A DNA stretch of 51,029 nt. Origin: Methylacidimicrobium cyclopophantes (lineage in GTDB: Bacteria; Verrucomicrobiota; Verrucomicrobiia; Methylacidiphilales; Methylacidiphilaceae). Positions 17,685 through 26,449 of this stretch are shown here, piece after piece. Both the position numbers and the translations under genes were made by a program. Position 1 is the stretch's first letter, and every line of letters begins with the position of its first letter. The stretch is taken from positions 1-51,029 of the forward strand of contig NZ_CABFUZ020000097.1 of NCBI RefSeq assembly GCF_902143385.2, read 5' to 3'. The notes under the pieces were generated by a model that worked only from the letters and a program-made list of their open reading frames with translations, was not told the origin of the DNA and made no database searches.

Positions 17685-18863
17685 TCAACCTTTGTTGGAC
17701 CGGTCGCGTTCTTTCTCGAATCGCGCCGCGACGGTGCCGATCCGGCTCACATCGTATCCCGGAAGAGCGGCGAACTCGGTCCGCAACCGGCGGTCCGAGA
17801 GGAGGTCGAGGAGCAAGGCAACCGTGGGATGTTCGGTCTGATCTTGCGGCACGATCCAATCAAATTCGCTTGTGCCCAGAGGAAGGAAGGCTACCCCTTG
17901 GGCCTCCGCACAGGCGCGGTTGGTCAGGGATGCATCGGCTACCCCGAGACGGACCGCTCGAGCCGCAGACACGGGGCTGGGAGCAGCCGTTTCATATCCT
18001 CGGATTGCCTCTTCCGGAATTCCCCGCTTCCGAAGCAGATCGTCCAAGAGGGCTCGGCTTCCCGACCCCGGATCCCGATTGAGAAATCGCAATCCTGGAT
18101 TGATCAAATCTTCCACCGAACGGATGCCGGCCGGATTGCCCGGCGCGAGAGCGATCCCCTCCTCCCACTGGGCGAAACGGATCAACATTCCGCCGAACTC
18201 TCGCAGAGCTTCCCGTGCGAGCACGACGTTATTGCGGGCCTCGTCTGCGGGGAGATGGCAACCCGCGAGATGCGTCTGCCCAGCGCGAAGGGCTGCCGCA
18301 GCCTCTTCGCTCGCACACGAGATCCAGCGCAGGCGATCCCGACTGACGGCGGCGAGTCTCTCCACGAGCAGACCGATGCCCGGGTCGCAGCCGAGAAAGA
18401 AAGCGCTCCGTTGAATGGCGGAAGCCGACGAAAGCAGCGTCCACCCGCCTCCCCGGCCTTCTCCCGGGAGAAGAGCATCGGCCGCCGTGAAGGCACCGGA
18501 GCCCTCTTCGATCCTTTCCACGGGGTAGGGCACCAACCGGCCGCGCACGTCCGCCAACACGATCCGCCTCCCCCCTGCTACCCCGGGAAACGGGCCGGAC
18601 AAGAGAGGAAGATCGATTCTGTCCCAGCAAGGAAAGAGCTCTTCGACACGGCTTCCGAGCGTGCGAGCAAGACGGATCGCCACGAGAGTGTTCGGAATGT
18701 AGCGCCCCGTCTCGATGGAATGCAGCGCTTGGCGTGTAATCCCGATGAGCTTCGCTAGCTCTTTTTGCGAAAAGCCTCTTTCGATCCGTTTTTGCCGGAC
18801 GGGCTTCTCGAACTCCGCAGCGCGGGCCTCGGATCCCCGAATTGGTTGTCTGCCATTTGCCAT
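17685..18863 (-). CDS. XRE-type DNA-binding regulator with a periplasmic-binding-protein-like ligand domain
   Basis: About 392 residues from ATG 18863, chosen over 18893 because only it has a ribosome site (AAGGA). Residues about 25-75 are an XRE helix-turn-helix (IERGFSQKELAKLIGITRQALHSIETGRYIPN). The rest resembles the cytoplasmic substrate-binding (PBP-like) domain found on such regulators, with GSGSRALLDDLLRKRGI and HPTVALLLDLL as in the molybdate/tungstate-type binding fold. It should be a ligand-responsive repressor or activator; the ligand (an oxyanion or small metabolite) is not decidable. It ends 10 bases from the ABC exporter on the opposite strand and lies just downstream of ftsZ; its target is unknown. 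Confidence 0.85.
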   Translation of the reverse strand: MANGRQPIRGSEARAAEFEKPVRQKRIERGFSQKELAKLIGITRQALHSIETGRYIPNTLVAIRLARTLGSRVEELFPCWDRIDLPLLSGPFPGVAGGRRIVLADVRGRLVPYPVERIEEGSGAFTAADALLPGEGRGGGWTLLSSASAIQRSAFFLGCDPGIGLLVERLAAVSRDRLRWISCASEEAAAALRAGQTHLAGCHLPADEARNNVVLAREALREFGGMLIRFAQWEEGIALAPGNPAGIRSVEDLINPGLRFLNRDPGSGSRALLDDLLRKRGIPEEAIRGYETAAPSPVSAARAVRLGVADASLTNRACAEAQGVAFLPLGTSEFDWIVPQDQTEHPTVALLLDLLSDRRLRTEFAALPGYDVSRIGTVAARFEKERDRSNKG

Positions 18864-18934
18864 GAGTCCTTTTCCGAGATCCCCTCTCGCCATGACCGCG
18901 TTCGATTACAGAACCAAGGAAGGATCGGACCGAT

Positions 18935-20080
18935 TCATTCGCCGGCGAATCGGCTCCCGCTTCTGCGTCGAAAGGCGGGAATATCGAGATTCTCCCCCTT
19001 GTGCATGGTAGCCGTGGTCTTGGCAAACGGAGCACTCTCCGCAGGGAAAGAAACCCGCCGTCCCTCGCGTTGTACTCCGACCGCCGCTTCTACGGGAAGC
19101 TCGGAGGACGTCCGCATCGGCTCGTTCCGAGCCTCCTCCGAAAGATCTTGTTTCTGGAGCCGAGAAACGCATCGCCCGAAAAGAAAGAGCCCATGATTTC
19201 GCATCGGGCGAGCTGGCGATCGCCCCAAAACACAGACGGGCGTCCCCCTCGGGAGAAGTTGGGCCAGCTTCTCCCGGGCTTCGTCCTGCATACCAAAAAT
19301 CTCCTCATCCGTCTCGAAGTATCCCACGCAATAATCGGCACTTTCCGCCGCCTGCCGGAAGTCGCTCCTCTCGAAGAGGGCCAATGGGGATCCATCCGCG
19401 CGGGGCCCCTTTTCCCAAAAGACGCGGCAATCCTCAACCCTACGACCGGCGGAAAAGGGCGACGAGTCCGCCCCACCTTCCAGGGAAACGGATCGGACCC
19501 CTCCGGAGGCGATCTCCCGCCATAGGTCCACCCATTGTCCGACCCCGGCCTGAAGATCCCGCAGCCGGCGCCGCACATCGGCGACTCCGGGGGTTGACCC
19601 GTTTTGTACGACCGGCGCGGTCGAGAAAAGAAACAACGAGGCCTCGGCGGGGAACTCGTCGCGAGCGATCTCCGCTGCCTTTCGTCGCTCCTCGGCTTCG
19701 AAGGGAAAAGGAAGAAACGCGAAGATTGCAGTGGGAATCTCCCGCTCCACCGACTTGAGAGAAAGAGCTTCCGCCACCGTCGCTCCTGTCGCGCCGGCAA
19801 GCCCGGTGAGAATCAGCAGCGAAGAGCAGCCCGTCAGCAGACTCTCGAGCCGCTGGTTCTCCTGCCCTACCATCCGCCATGCAAGATCCCGACTTCCAAA
19901 ACAGCCGAGCCCTCCCACGAGGTTGGGAGCCAGAAGGAGCTTTTCCCCTGCCAGCGACCCTTCCACCGCGGAAAGCTCTCCATCGCATGCAAAGCTCCCC
20001 TCCGGGGAATCCGACAGGAGAATCCACTCATCCAAGACGTTGATCCCCGCCGAACCTGCTCCGACGATGCGAACGCTCAT
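18935..20080 (-). CDS. ftsZ: Highly divergent FtsZ (tubulin-fold division protein)
   Basis: 381 residues from ATG 20080; the frame extends further upstream, but only from this start does the protein begin like FtsZ. Residues 3-18 (VRIVGAGSAGINVLDE) match the FtsZ T1 region. GGLGCFGSRD (56-65) matches the GLGAGANP segment. TGLAGATGAT (92-101) replaces the tubulin signature GGGTGTG. LPFPFEAEERRKAAE (123-137) matches KPFNFEGKKR. The C-terminal domain follows, then a linker and the tail peptide LDIPAFRRR (365-373), nearly the consensus that binds FtsA and ZipA. The T7 loop (about 190-206) lacks the catalytic NxDxxD motif. Position after ftsA is canonical. It probably forms or joins the Z-ring with altered GTP use, or is a ring-associated paralog. 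Confidence 0.85.
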   Translation of the reverse strand: MSVRIVGAGSAGINVLDEWILLSDSPEGSFACDGELSAVEGSLAGEKLLLAPNLVGGLGCFGSRDLAWRMVGQENQRLESLLTGCSSLLILTGLAGATGATVAEALSLKSVEREIPTAIFAFLPFPFEAEERRKAAEIARDEFPAEASLFLFSTAPVVQNGSTPGVADVRRRLRDLQAGVGQWVDLWREIASGGVRSVSLEGGADSSPFSAGRRVEDCRVFWEKGPRADGSPLALFERSDFRQAAESADYCVGYFETDEEIFGMQDEAREKLAQLLPRGTPVCVLGRSPARPMRNHGLFLFGRCVSRLQKQDLSEEARNEPMRTSSELPVEAAVGVQREGRRVSFPAESAPFAKTTATMHKGENLDIPAFRRRSGSRFAGE

Positions 20081-20109
20081 TCTCCATTTTCCCCAGATCG
20101 CGCTGCCGC

Positions 20110-21345
20110 CTAAAAAAATCGGATCCCGGAAAGAAATCGTCGCAGCGACCTGCCCATACGGTTCCACCGACCACCTTCGCCCTCTTGCATTTCTGCGATC
20201 CTCCCATAGCGCAAGAGACCCAAGACGGTCGCCCAATCCTGTTTCCCCTCGCAGGAGACTTCCCCGTCAAAGGCGAGAAGCCTCCCGGCTTGCACGGGCC
20301 GATCAAAGATCTTTCCCGCCAATCCCTGGACTCCGTCGAGCCGGGATCCTCCGCCCGTCAGAATGATCGTTCCGGAAAAGCTCTCCCAAAACGGCTGCGC
20401 CTCCAAATCCTCTCGGATGATCTCGAAGATCTCGGCCTGCCTGGCCCGAAGGACGTCGACGATCAGGGACATCGGCACGAATCGCTGCTCATAAGGCCCT
20501 TCGGCCGGTAGACTGACCCGCCGGTACGCCACATCCTCCCGTACTTCCACCGTCCCGCTGCTTTTTTTGAGTTCCTCGGAGCGGGGGAACGGAATTTTCA
20601 CCGCGACGGCGAGATCGTTGGTGAGATGATCTCCTCCCACCCCGAGCGTCCCCGAATGGGCGACGTAGCCGTTCCGATAGACGATATAATCGGTAATTCC
20701 CGCCCCGCAATTGACCACCACCGCACCGGAGCTTTTCTGCTCCGGCGCGAGAAGGGCCTGTGCGGTAGCATAGCTGGATAGGGCATACCCCTTGACGCGA
20801 AGGGAAAGTCCCGTCACGCAATGGATGGTCGTCTGCAGACGCGTCGCAATCCCGGAAACCAGATGATAGTCGGCCATCAAGCGGCGGGAAAGGAGTCCCA
20901 CGGGGTTGGCGGTCGGCGTGCCATCGTCGAGAATGTAGGTCTGCAACAAATCGTGAAGCAAGATCTGACCTGGTGGTAGCGCTTGCTGCCGTACGAGTTG
21001 ACGCAGCTCTCGCAGATGGCCCTCCTCGATCATGGCTCCCTCCGCCCCTAAATCGAGGGCCAGGCGACTTTGGAAAGAGCGAATATGCGCCCCCGAAATC
21101 GCCAAGTAGACCTCTCCAATGGAAACCGCAGTCTTTGCTTCCGCATCCAAGATCGCTTGGTGGATTGCCTTTTGCGTCATCTCGAAATCGGTGATTTCGC
21201 ACTTACGAACATGCGTCGAAGGGCTCTCCGCGACTCCGAGAAGAGAGAGAGAGCCTTCCGCATCGAGCTCGGCAACCGCGACTTTGATTTTGCTCGTTCC
21301 CACCTCCAACCCGACAAGAACCGACCGAGACCTGCCGCCAAACAT
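20110..21345 (-). CDS. ftsA: Cell division protein FtsA
   Basis: 411 residues. The ATG at 21345 is preferred: AGGAG lies 7 bases before it, whereas the ATG at 21351 is too close. It is an actin-fold ATPase: phosphate-1 motif VGLEVGTSKIKVAV near the start, the 1C subdomain with EVYLAISGAHIRS, phosphate-2 VVVNCGAGITDYIVY, and adenosine motif IILTGGGSRLDGV. The last residues (NRMGRSLRRFLSGIRFF) make a basic amphipathic helix, the membrane-targeting sequence that tethers the Z-ring. It lies 10 bases after ftsQ and directly before the divergent ftsZ. FtsA itself looks ordinary, which supports the idea that the FtsZ tail still has its partner. Confidence 0.95.
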   Translation of the reverse strand: MFGGRSRSVLVGLEVGTSKIKVAVAELDAEGSLSLLGVAESPSTHVRKCEITDFEMTQKAIHQAILDAEAKTAVSIGEVYLAISGAHIRSFQSRLALDLGAEGAMIEEGHLRELRQLVRQQALPPGQILLHDLLQTYILDDGTPTANPVGLLSRRLMADYHLVSGIATRLQTTIHCVTGLSLRVKGYALSSYATAQALLAPEQKSSGAVVVNCGAGITDYIVYRNGYVAHSGTLGVGGDHLTNDLAVAVKIPFPRSEELKKSSGTVEVREDVAYRRVSLPAEGPYEQRFVPMSLIVDVLRARQAEIFEIIREDLEAQPFWESFSGTIILTGGGSRLDGVQGLAGKIFDRPVQAGRLLAFDGEVSCEGKQDWATVLGLLRYGRIAEMQEGEGGRWNRMGRSLRRFLSGIRFF

Positions 21346-21355
21346 CGACATTCTC

Positions 21356-22216
21356 CTAATATTCAAAAATTACCGGAACATTCTGCTCCGGAGTCAAATC
21401 GACGGAAGCTACCTTGCGGCCGCGACTCTGGGAAAAGGCATAGATCTTTTGGAGCCGCTTCATCTGCCTTTCCAGATGATCCAACCTCAAGACGATGCCA
21501 ACCCCATCACGGGTCACCACCTTCAGGCAGAGATGGCCGGAAACATCGAGACTCGCCGGATCGAGCAAATTTCGCAAAGAGGGCGTCCCCTGAAGCAGTC
21601 GAAGCAGACGGAGCGCTGCGCGGCATTCCTGGCTATCCAACCGGTTGCCGATCTCCAATTCGTCTGCCGGTACCCCTTCGATCTCCGGCAAAAGCGCAAG
21701 GACTTCCCCCTTTCGCGCCAGAAAAACGACCCCGTGGAAATCCACACACAAGTTCTGACCCGCAAATCGCTTCCCCTTCGTCCAAAGTTTCGCGAGCGGG
21801 ATCCGTTCCTCGACGGTAATGGCAATGCGATCGGGCAGGTCTCGACGAACGGAGACTCGCTGTACATAGGGAAGCGAGGCGATCGACTGATAGACCTCCG
21901 GCAACGAAATGCTCAGGAGATTTTGCCCTAAGCGAAGTTTCGAAGCGGACAAAATCTCCTTGCGAGGCAGGTGATCGGTTCCATCGAGGGTGATTTCCCG
22001 GAGCGCATAGCGAGAGTCTCTCGCAAAAAAGGGGAGAGCCAGTCGCGTCCCGGCATAATAACCGGCGCCACCTAGGAGGATGAGAGCCGCCAAGATCAGC
22101 ACGAGCGCAGAGATGCGCCGCAGAAAAAGCCGCCTCCGCTGCTGCGGACCCCCCTTGGTCTGCAACACGCTCTGCTTGGCTCGGTTTCGGCGGTTCGGTT
22201 TGCGAAAGCGATTCAT
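21356..22216 (-). CDS. ftsQ: Cell division protein FtsQ (DivIB)
   Basis: About 286 residues. ATG 22216 overlaps the ddl stop as ATGA, so the longer upstream frame is not used. A basic cytoplasmic head (residues 1-30), one membrane helix (about 31-52), then a periplasmic POTRA domain beginning YALREITLDGTDHLPRKEIL, followed by the beta domain with VSVRRDLPDRIAITVEER. FtsQ links early and late division proteins (FtsL/FtsB, FtsW, FtsI). Similarity in this family is weak, so domain order and cluster position carry much of the call. Confidence 0.9.
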   Translation of the reverse strand: MNRFRKPNRRNRAKQSVLQTKGGPQQRRRLFLRRISALVLILAALILLGGAGYYAGTRLALPFFARDSRYALREITLDGTDHLPRKEILSASKLRLGQNLLSISLPEVYQSIASLPYVQRVSVRRDLPDRIAITVEERIPLAKLWTKGKRFAGQNLCVDFHGVVFLARKGEVLALLPEIEGVPADELEIGNRLDSQECRAALRLLRLLQGTPSLRNLLDPASLDVSGHLCLKVVTRDGVGIVLRLDHLERQMKRLQKIYAFSQSRGRKVASVDLTPEQNVPVIFEY

Positions 22217-23115
22217 CTTGCGTTGCGTTCTTCCCAAGACAAAAGGAGGATCTTTTCGCAGAGCTGCGGAAATTCGAGCCCGGCCGCCCGTGCGGCTTTC
22301 GGGAAGAGGCTCGTCTCCGTCATTCCCGGAATCGTGTTCACCTCGATCACCCAAGGCTTCCCGTCTGCATCCAAGAGGAGATCCACTCTCCCATAAACCG
22401 TGCAACCCAAGGCTCGGTAGGCGGCAAGAGCCGCTCGGGCCGCCGAGTCGGCCTCTTCCCCCGTAAGTGGGGCCGGGCAGAGGTATTCCACCGCTCCGGG
22501 GGTGTACTTATTGCGATAGTCATAAAATCCGGCCTTGGGTCGAATTTCGACGACTGGCAAAAGTTCGCTCCCAAGGATACCGACCGTAAGCTCTCGTCCT
22601 TGGATATAGGCTTCGGCGATCACGAGATGATCTTCCTCGGCCGCTCGGATATAGGCTTCTCGATATTCTCCTTTTTGAAAAACGAGGCTGATTCCGATGC
22701 TCGATCCCTGGCGCGCGGGCTTGATAACAAAGGGAAGCGGCAGCGGCAGCTTGTCCCCGGAGCGGGCGAGAGCCCAATCTGGGGTCGGCACACCGCTTTT
22801 TCGGAAGATCTCCTTGCTCCACGACTTATCGAAAGCCCGCTCGCTCGCTTCCGCGCCACTGCCCGTGAATCGAACTCCTCGCCGCAACAGCAGCCTCTGC
22901 ACCTGGCCATCTTCCCCGAAAGTTCCGTGCAAACAGAGAAAGACGATGTCTGTATCCTGGGGAAGGGAAAGATCGACATCCCGCAAATCGATCTCCTCGA
23001 CCGGGTAATCGAGCTGGCGCAATGCCGCCGTCACGGCTCGCCCGGTTCGCAACGAAACCTCTCTTTCGTGGGAAGGTCCGCCTTCCAAGACGACCACTCG
23101 CAACTTCTCCTTCAC
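22213..23115 (-). CDS. ddl: D-alanine--D-alanine ligase
   Basis: 300 residues, GTG start forming GTGA with the stop of murC-murB. ATP-grasp enzyme that makes the D-Ala-D-Ala dipeptide for the peptidoglycan stem. Visible motifs are GGPSHEREVSLRTG at the N-terminus, LHGTFGEDGQVQ, the ATP-binding KPARQGSSIGIS, EIRPKAGFYDYRNKYTPGA, and the metal site VIEVNTIPGMTETS. The Tyr of the YDYRNKY loop indicates a ligase for alanine rather than lactate. Coupled by overlap to both neighbours. Confidence 0.97.
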   Translation of the reverse strand: MKEKLRVVVLEGGPSHEREVSLRTGRAVTAALRQLDYPVEEIDLRDVDLSLPQDTDIVFLCLHGTFGEDGQVQRLLLRRGVRFTGSGAEASERAFDKSWSKEIFRKSGVPTPDWALARSGDKLPLPLPFVIKPARQGSSIGISLVFQKGEYREAYIRAAEEDHLVIAEAYIQGRELTVGILGSELLPVVEIRPKAGFYDYRNKYTPGAVEYLCPAPLTGEEADSAARAALAAYRALGCTVYGRVDLLLDADGKPWVIEVNTIPGMTETSLFPKAARAAGLEFPQLCEKILLLSWEERNAR

Positions 23116-25364
23116 GAATTCTCCTCATCTCCGAGCACGGCTAGGTCGCAAACCACGTTTACCTCCCTTTTCCGGCAGAGCTGCCGGACGATCTCGACGA
23201 TGGCCAACACATCGGCAATCTTGACCTCGTCCCGCAGCTGGATGCGGTTCGGCACCCGGGGATTTACCGAGGCCCCGCCCACCGCGATTCCCTCACTGCC
23301 GATCTCCGCCCACACATCGTCGATCTCCCCTCCCTCGGCGGTTCGAAAGATTCCTTCGAGCCATCGACCCGTCATTTCCGGATCGGCTTCCACTCTTGCA
23401 GAGCGCATGGATGCAACGGAAGCCGCCGCTTTCGTACCGGGCGCGGTTCGAAAGGAGACGCCGACGACAACGCCAAGATGCGCGAGCGATCCTCTCTTCG
23501 AAAGAGCTTGCAGGTCGTGCCGCAGCAACGTCCGCACCTCTCCTTCCCGGTCGATCAGGACGATCTTTTCGATCCGATGAGCAAGCCGTCTCTCGAGACG
23601 ATCCACGCCTCGGATCAGCGCTCCCCCTACGGTTCCGCAAACCCCTGCACCGAGCGAAGAGAGGCTCGTTCCACCTCCGGCTTCCACTCTCCCGTCTTCG
23701 ACCACCACCCGACAGAAGGACGGGTGGCGGAGGCTCAAACAAATCCCGCGCATCCCCCCTTCCCGAACCAAGCTCCCCGTTCCCATGCCGACGACATTCA
23801 AGGAGATCTTCTCGCGACAAGCGATCTTCGCCAATCGGCAGACATCTTGCCGAGTCGCCGGCTCGCACCAGAATTCCGCAGGGCCTCCCAGCCCCGAGGA
23901 GGTATGCTTGCCGAGAGGCTCCTCCATCGCGAGGATGGCCGACGGCGACAGCGATCGCCGCATCTCCTCGTAAAGAGAACATTGACCCGCGAGCGCGCGA
24001 GCCACACGGTGCACGTCACCGGCCCCCAAGGCCAGAAAGAGATCCCCCGGGCGGAGCGCCGCAGCAGCCCTCCGCCTGGTTTCCGAGGGGGTGCGTGCGG
24101 AAAGCACCTCGACCCCGCTCCCCTCGGCGATCGTATGCGCCAGCCGCTCGGAGTTCACTCCCTCGATCGGTTTCTCGCCGGCACCATAAATTTCCGTCAC
24201 CAAGACCAGATCCGCTCCGCGGAAGGCGGTCGCAAAGCCCTTCTCCAACCCATGGGCACGGGAATAGCGATGAGGCTGGAAAAGGGCGACTACCCGCCTT
24301 CGGCCCGCCCCTCGTGCGGCAGCGAGCGTTGCTCGAATCTCCGTAGGGTGATGGGCGTAGTCATCGACGACCAAGAACGACGAACCCGCAAAGAGGACCT
24401 CGAAACGCCGTTTGACCCCCCGAAAACCCGCCATCGCCGCTCCGATATCGCCGAGCGGGAGTCCAAGCTCGAGGCTCAAGGCAATTCCGGCCAAGGCATT
24501 CTGCACATTCTGGCTTCCCGGCAGGGGCAGGCGAATCTCTCCCAGCGGTCTTCCCTCGTCGACCAAGAGGAAGGTACTTTCGAACGGCTTCAGCTTGACG
24601 CTCTCCGCGCGGTATCTTCCACCCGAGCCCAAGCCGTAGCTCACCGCATTCTCCCGATGAGCGCAGAGCTTGGATGCATACGGATCGTCCGCGCAATAGA
24701 TGATCTTTCCGGAACATCGATTCAAAAATGTGGCAAAAACCTCCAGGATGGCATCCATCCCCGGGTAGAAGTCGAGATGCTCCTCCTCTACGTTCAGAAG
24801 CACGGCGTGGGTCGGTTGAAAGGACGCCAGCGTCCCGTCGCTCTCGTCGCCCTCGATGACCATGTAATCCCCCTTCCCCCAGTCGGAGCTCGGGCCCAGA
24901 ACGGGAACATCGCCGCCTACATAGTAGGACGGCTCCCATCCGCTCTGACGTAGGATATGAGCCAACAGGGCGGTGGTCGTTGTCTTGCCGTGCATTCCTG
25001 CAACGACGATCGATTTTTTCGTGCGGCAGAGTTCCTGAAGCAAGTCGGCTCTTCGTGCGGTCGGAATCCCCCGTGCAACCGCGATCTTTCGCTCGGGATT
25101 ATCCTCACGAACGGCGGAAGAGTAGACCAGAAGGTCTACTCCTTCCGGGACGCCGCCGTCATGGCCGCAGGAGAAGCGCAAGCCCAATTCTTCGAGATCC
25201 TCGATCGCGGCCGTTCGGCGCCGATCCGACCCCGAGACCTGATGGCCTAGCAACAGCAAGAGGCGAGCGAGCGGCCCCACGCCCGCCCCCGCCACACCCA
25301 CAAGATGAATCCGCGCGGGCCGGCTCAAGCAGCCGTTCCACGAACGCGTCAACGTCGCATGCAC
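23112..25364 (-). CDS. murC: MurC-MurB fusion; MurC intact, MurB domain apparently degenerate
   Basis: 750 residues; GTG 25364 has AGGAGG seven bases upstream. Residues 15-465 are UDP-MurNAc:L-alanine ligase, with P-loop GMHGKTTTT (123-131), EGDESDGT, DDYAHHPTE, FQPHRYSR and GAGDVHR, all as expected. Residues about 485-747 align with MurB (UDP-enolpyruvyl-GlcNAc reductase): GLGGPAEFW, GTVGGAL, DREGEVRTL and GGASVN are recognisable. However, the NAGAYG part of the FAD site is replaced, about 17 residues before it are missing, the YR and GS-F-NP motifs are gone, and the terminal catalytic Glu region reads VNVVCDLAVLG. Reductase activity is therefore doubtful. MurC-MurB fusions are known in some bacteria; a decayed MurB half is not something I know of. 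Confidence 0.9.
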   Translation of the reverse strand: MHATLTRSWNGCLSRPARIHLVGVAGAGVGPLARLLLLLGHQVSGSDRRRTAAIEDLEELGLRFSCGHDGGVPEGVDLLVYSSAVREDNPERKIAVARGIPTARRADLLQELCRTKKSIVVAGMHGKTTTTALLAHILRQSGWEPSYYVGGDVPVLGPSSDWGKGDYMVIEGDESDGTLASFQPTHAVLLNVEEEHLDFYPGMDAILEVFATFLNRCSGKIIYCADDPYASKLCAHRENAVSYGLGSGGRYRAESVKLKPFESTFLLVDEGRPLGEIRLPLPGSQNVQNALAGIALSLELGLPLGDIGAAMAGFRGVKRRFEVLFAGSSFLVVDDYAHHPTEIRATLAAARGAGRRRVVALFQPHRYSRAHGLEKGFATAFRGADLVLVTEIYGAGEKPIEGVNSERLAHTIAEGSGVEVLSARTPSETRRRAAAALRPGDLFLALGAGDVHRVARALAGQCSLYEEMRRSLSPSAILAMEEPLGKHTSSGLGGPAEFWCEPATRQDVCRLAKIACREKISLNVVGMGTGSLVREGGMRGICLSLRHPSFCRVVVEDGRVEAGGGTSLSSLGAGVCGTVGGALIRGVDRLERRLAHRIEKIVLIDREGEVRTLLRHDLQALSKRGSLAHLGVVVGVSFRTAPGTKAAASVASMRSARVEADPEMTGRWLEGIFRTAEGGEIDDVWAEIGSEGIAVGGASVNPRVPNRIQLRDEVKIADVLAIVEIVRQLCRKREVNVVCDLAVLGDEENS

Positions 25365-26449
25365 CTTTCCACCTCCTCTGCGACGAGCCTTGCCGCGTCC
25401 GGACGCGCCAAGCTTGCGGCCGCCTCGCTCATCCTCTGGCGCTTCCTTGCGTCGTTCAAAATCTCCTCTACTGCTGTCGCCAGCACCTCTCCAGACAGAG
25501 CCCCTTGATCGTAGGACAAACTTGCTCCGGCTTCCACGAAAGCTTTTGCATTGGCACGCTGATGGTTGTCGGCGGCGTAGGGGAAGGGTATCAGGATGCT
25601 CGGCAGCCCGTAAAATGCGACCTCGGCCAGAGTAGCTGCTCCGGCGCGCGCAACGGCGACATCGGCCAAGCTATAAAAGAGATCCATCCGATGCGAAAAG
25701 CTTTCGACTATCGCGGGAATCCGATGCGCTCGATAAGAAGCCAGACAGGCCTCACGATCCGCCAGACCAGAAAGGTGGAGAACTTGTACCGGGCACGACG
25801 ATCGAGCCAAAGCGCCCACTGCTTCCTGCAAAAGACGATTCACTGCTCGGGCTCCCTGGCTTCCCCCCAGGATCAGAATCGTCGGCCGGTCCGCGGATAA
25901 GCCGAGCGCATCGGCCGCCTCGCCCCGAGGAATCTTCCGTAGGCGCTCGCGCAGCGGCGTACCCGTCACGACCGCCGAGGCACCTCCTAAAAGCGCCCGG
26001 CATTGAGCAAACCCCAAAAGGACCCGGTCGACCTTACGGCAAAACAACCGAGTAACAAGACCGGGCACGGCGTTCGACTCGTGCAGTAGGGTAGGAATGT
26101 TCCGCTCTCCTGCCACGAACAGCGGCACCGCACTCAGAAAGCCACCCATCCCAAGGACCGCTCCAGGCTGCAAACGACCGAAGAGAGAGAGGCAACTTCG
26201 CCGACTCCGCCAGAGCCGCCAAAAGAAAATGGGGGTGTTGGTCGAAAACGGCCCAGGCCATCCCATGGTGGGAAGCGTCTCCCACGGATACTCTCCCTCG
26301 CCTTCCAACGCGGTGCGGTCGATCTCTTTTTCCGAAAGGAGCAGGCAGATCCCCTTCCCCCGCCGTTTCAACTCCTCGGCGACCGCGAGGCCGGGCAACA
26401 GGTGTCCGCCTGTTCCGCCGCAAGCGATGACGACGCAAGGAGGACTCAT
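25349..26449 (-). CDS. murG: UDP-GlcNAc:undecaprenyl-PP-MurNAc-pentapeptide transferase (lipid II synthase)
   Basis: 366 residues, GT28 family, on the inner face of the membrane. It adds GlcNAc to lipid I. Motifs are ACGGTGGHLLPGLA (N-terminal glycine loop), MGGFLSAVPL, HESNAVPG, LGGSQGARAVN and RAGAATLAEVAFYGLPSILIPFPYAADNHQ for UDP-GlcNAc binding. The ATG overlaps the ftsW stop (ATGA) and the gene's end overlaps the start of murC-murB by 16 bases. Confidence 0.97.
   Translation of the reverse strand: MSPPCVVIACGGTGGHLLPGLAVAEELKRRGKGICLLLSEKEIDRTALEGEGEYPWETLPTMGWPGPFSTNTPIFFWRLWRSRRSCLSLFGRLQPGAVLGMGGFLSAVPLFVAGERNIPTLLHESNAVPGLVTRLFCRKVDRVLLGFAQCRALLGGASAVVTGTPLRERLRKIPRGEAADALGLSADRPTILILGGSQGARAVNRLLQEAVGALARSSCPVQVLHLSGLADREACLASYRAHRIPAIVESFSHRMDLFYSLADVAVARAGAATLAEVAFYGLPSILIPFPYAADNHQRANAKAFVEAGASLSYDQGALSGEVLATAVEEILNDARKRQRMSEAAASLARPDAARLVAEEVERCMRR

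Noticed and set aside
19001-20113. Plus-strand frames antisense to the divergent ftsZ gene
   Set aside because: The minus-strand frame has consistent FtsZ similarity from T1 loop to tail peptide, so the plus-strand frames are shadows.
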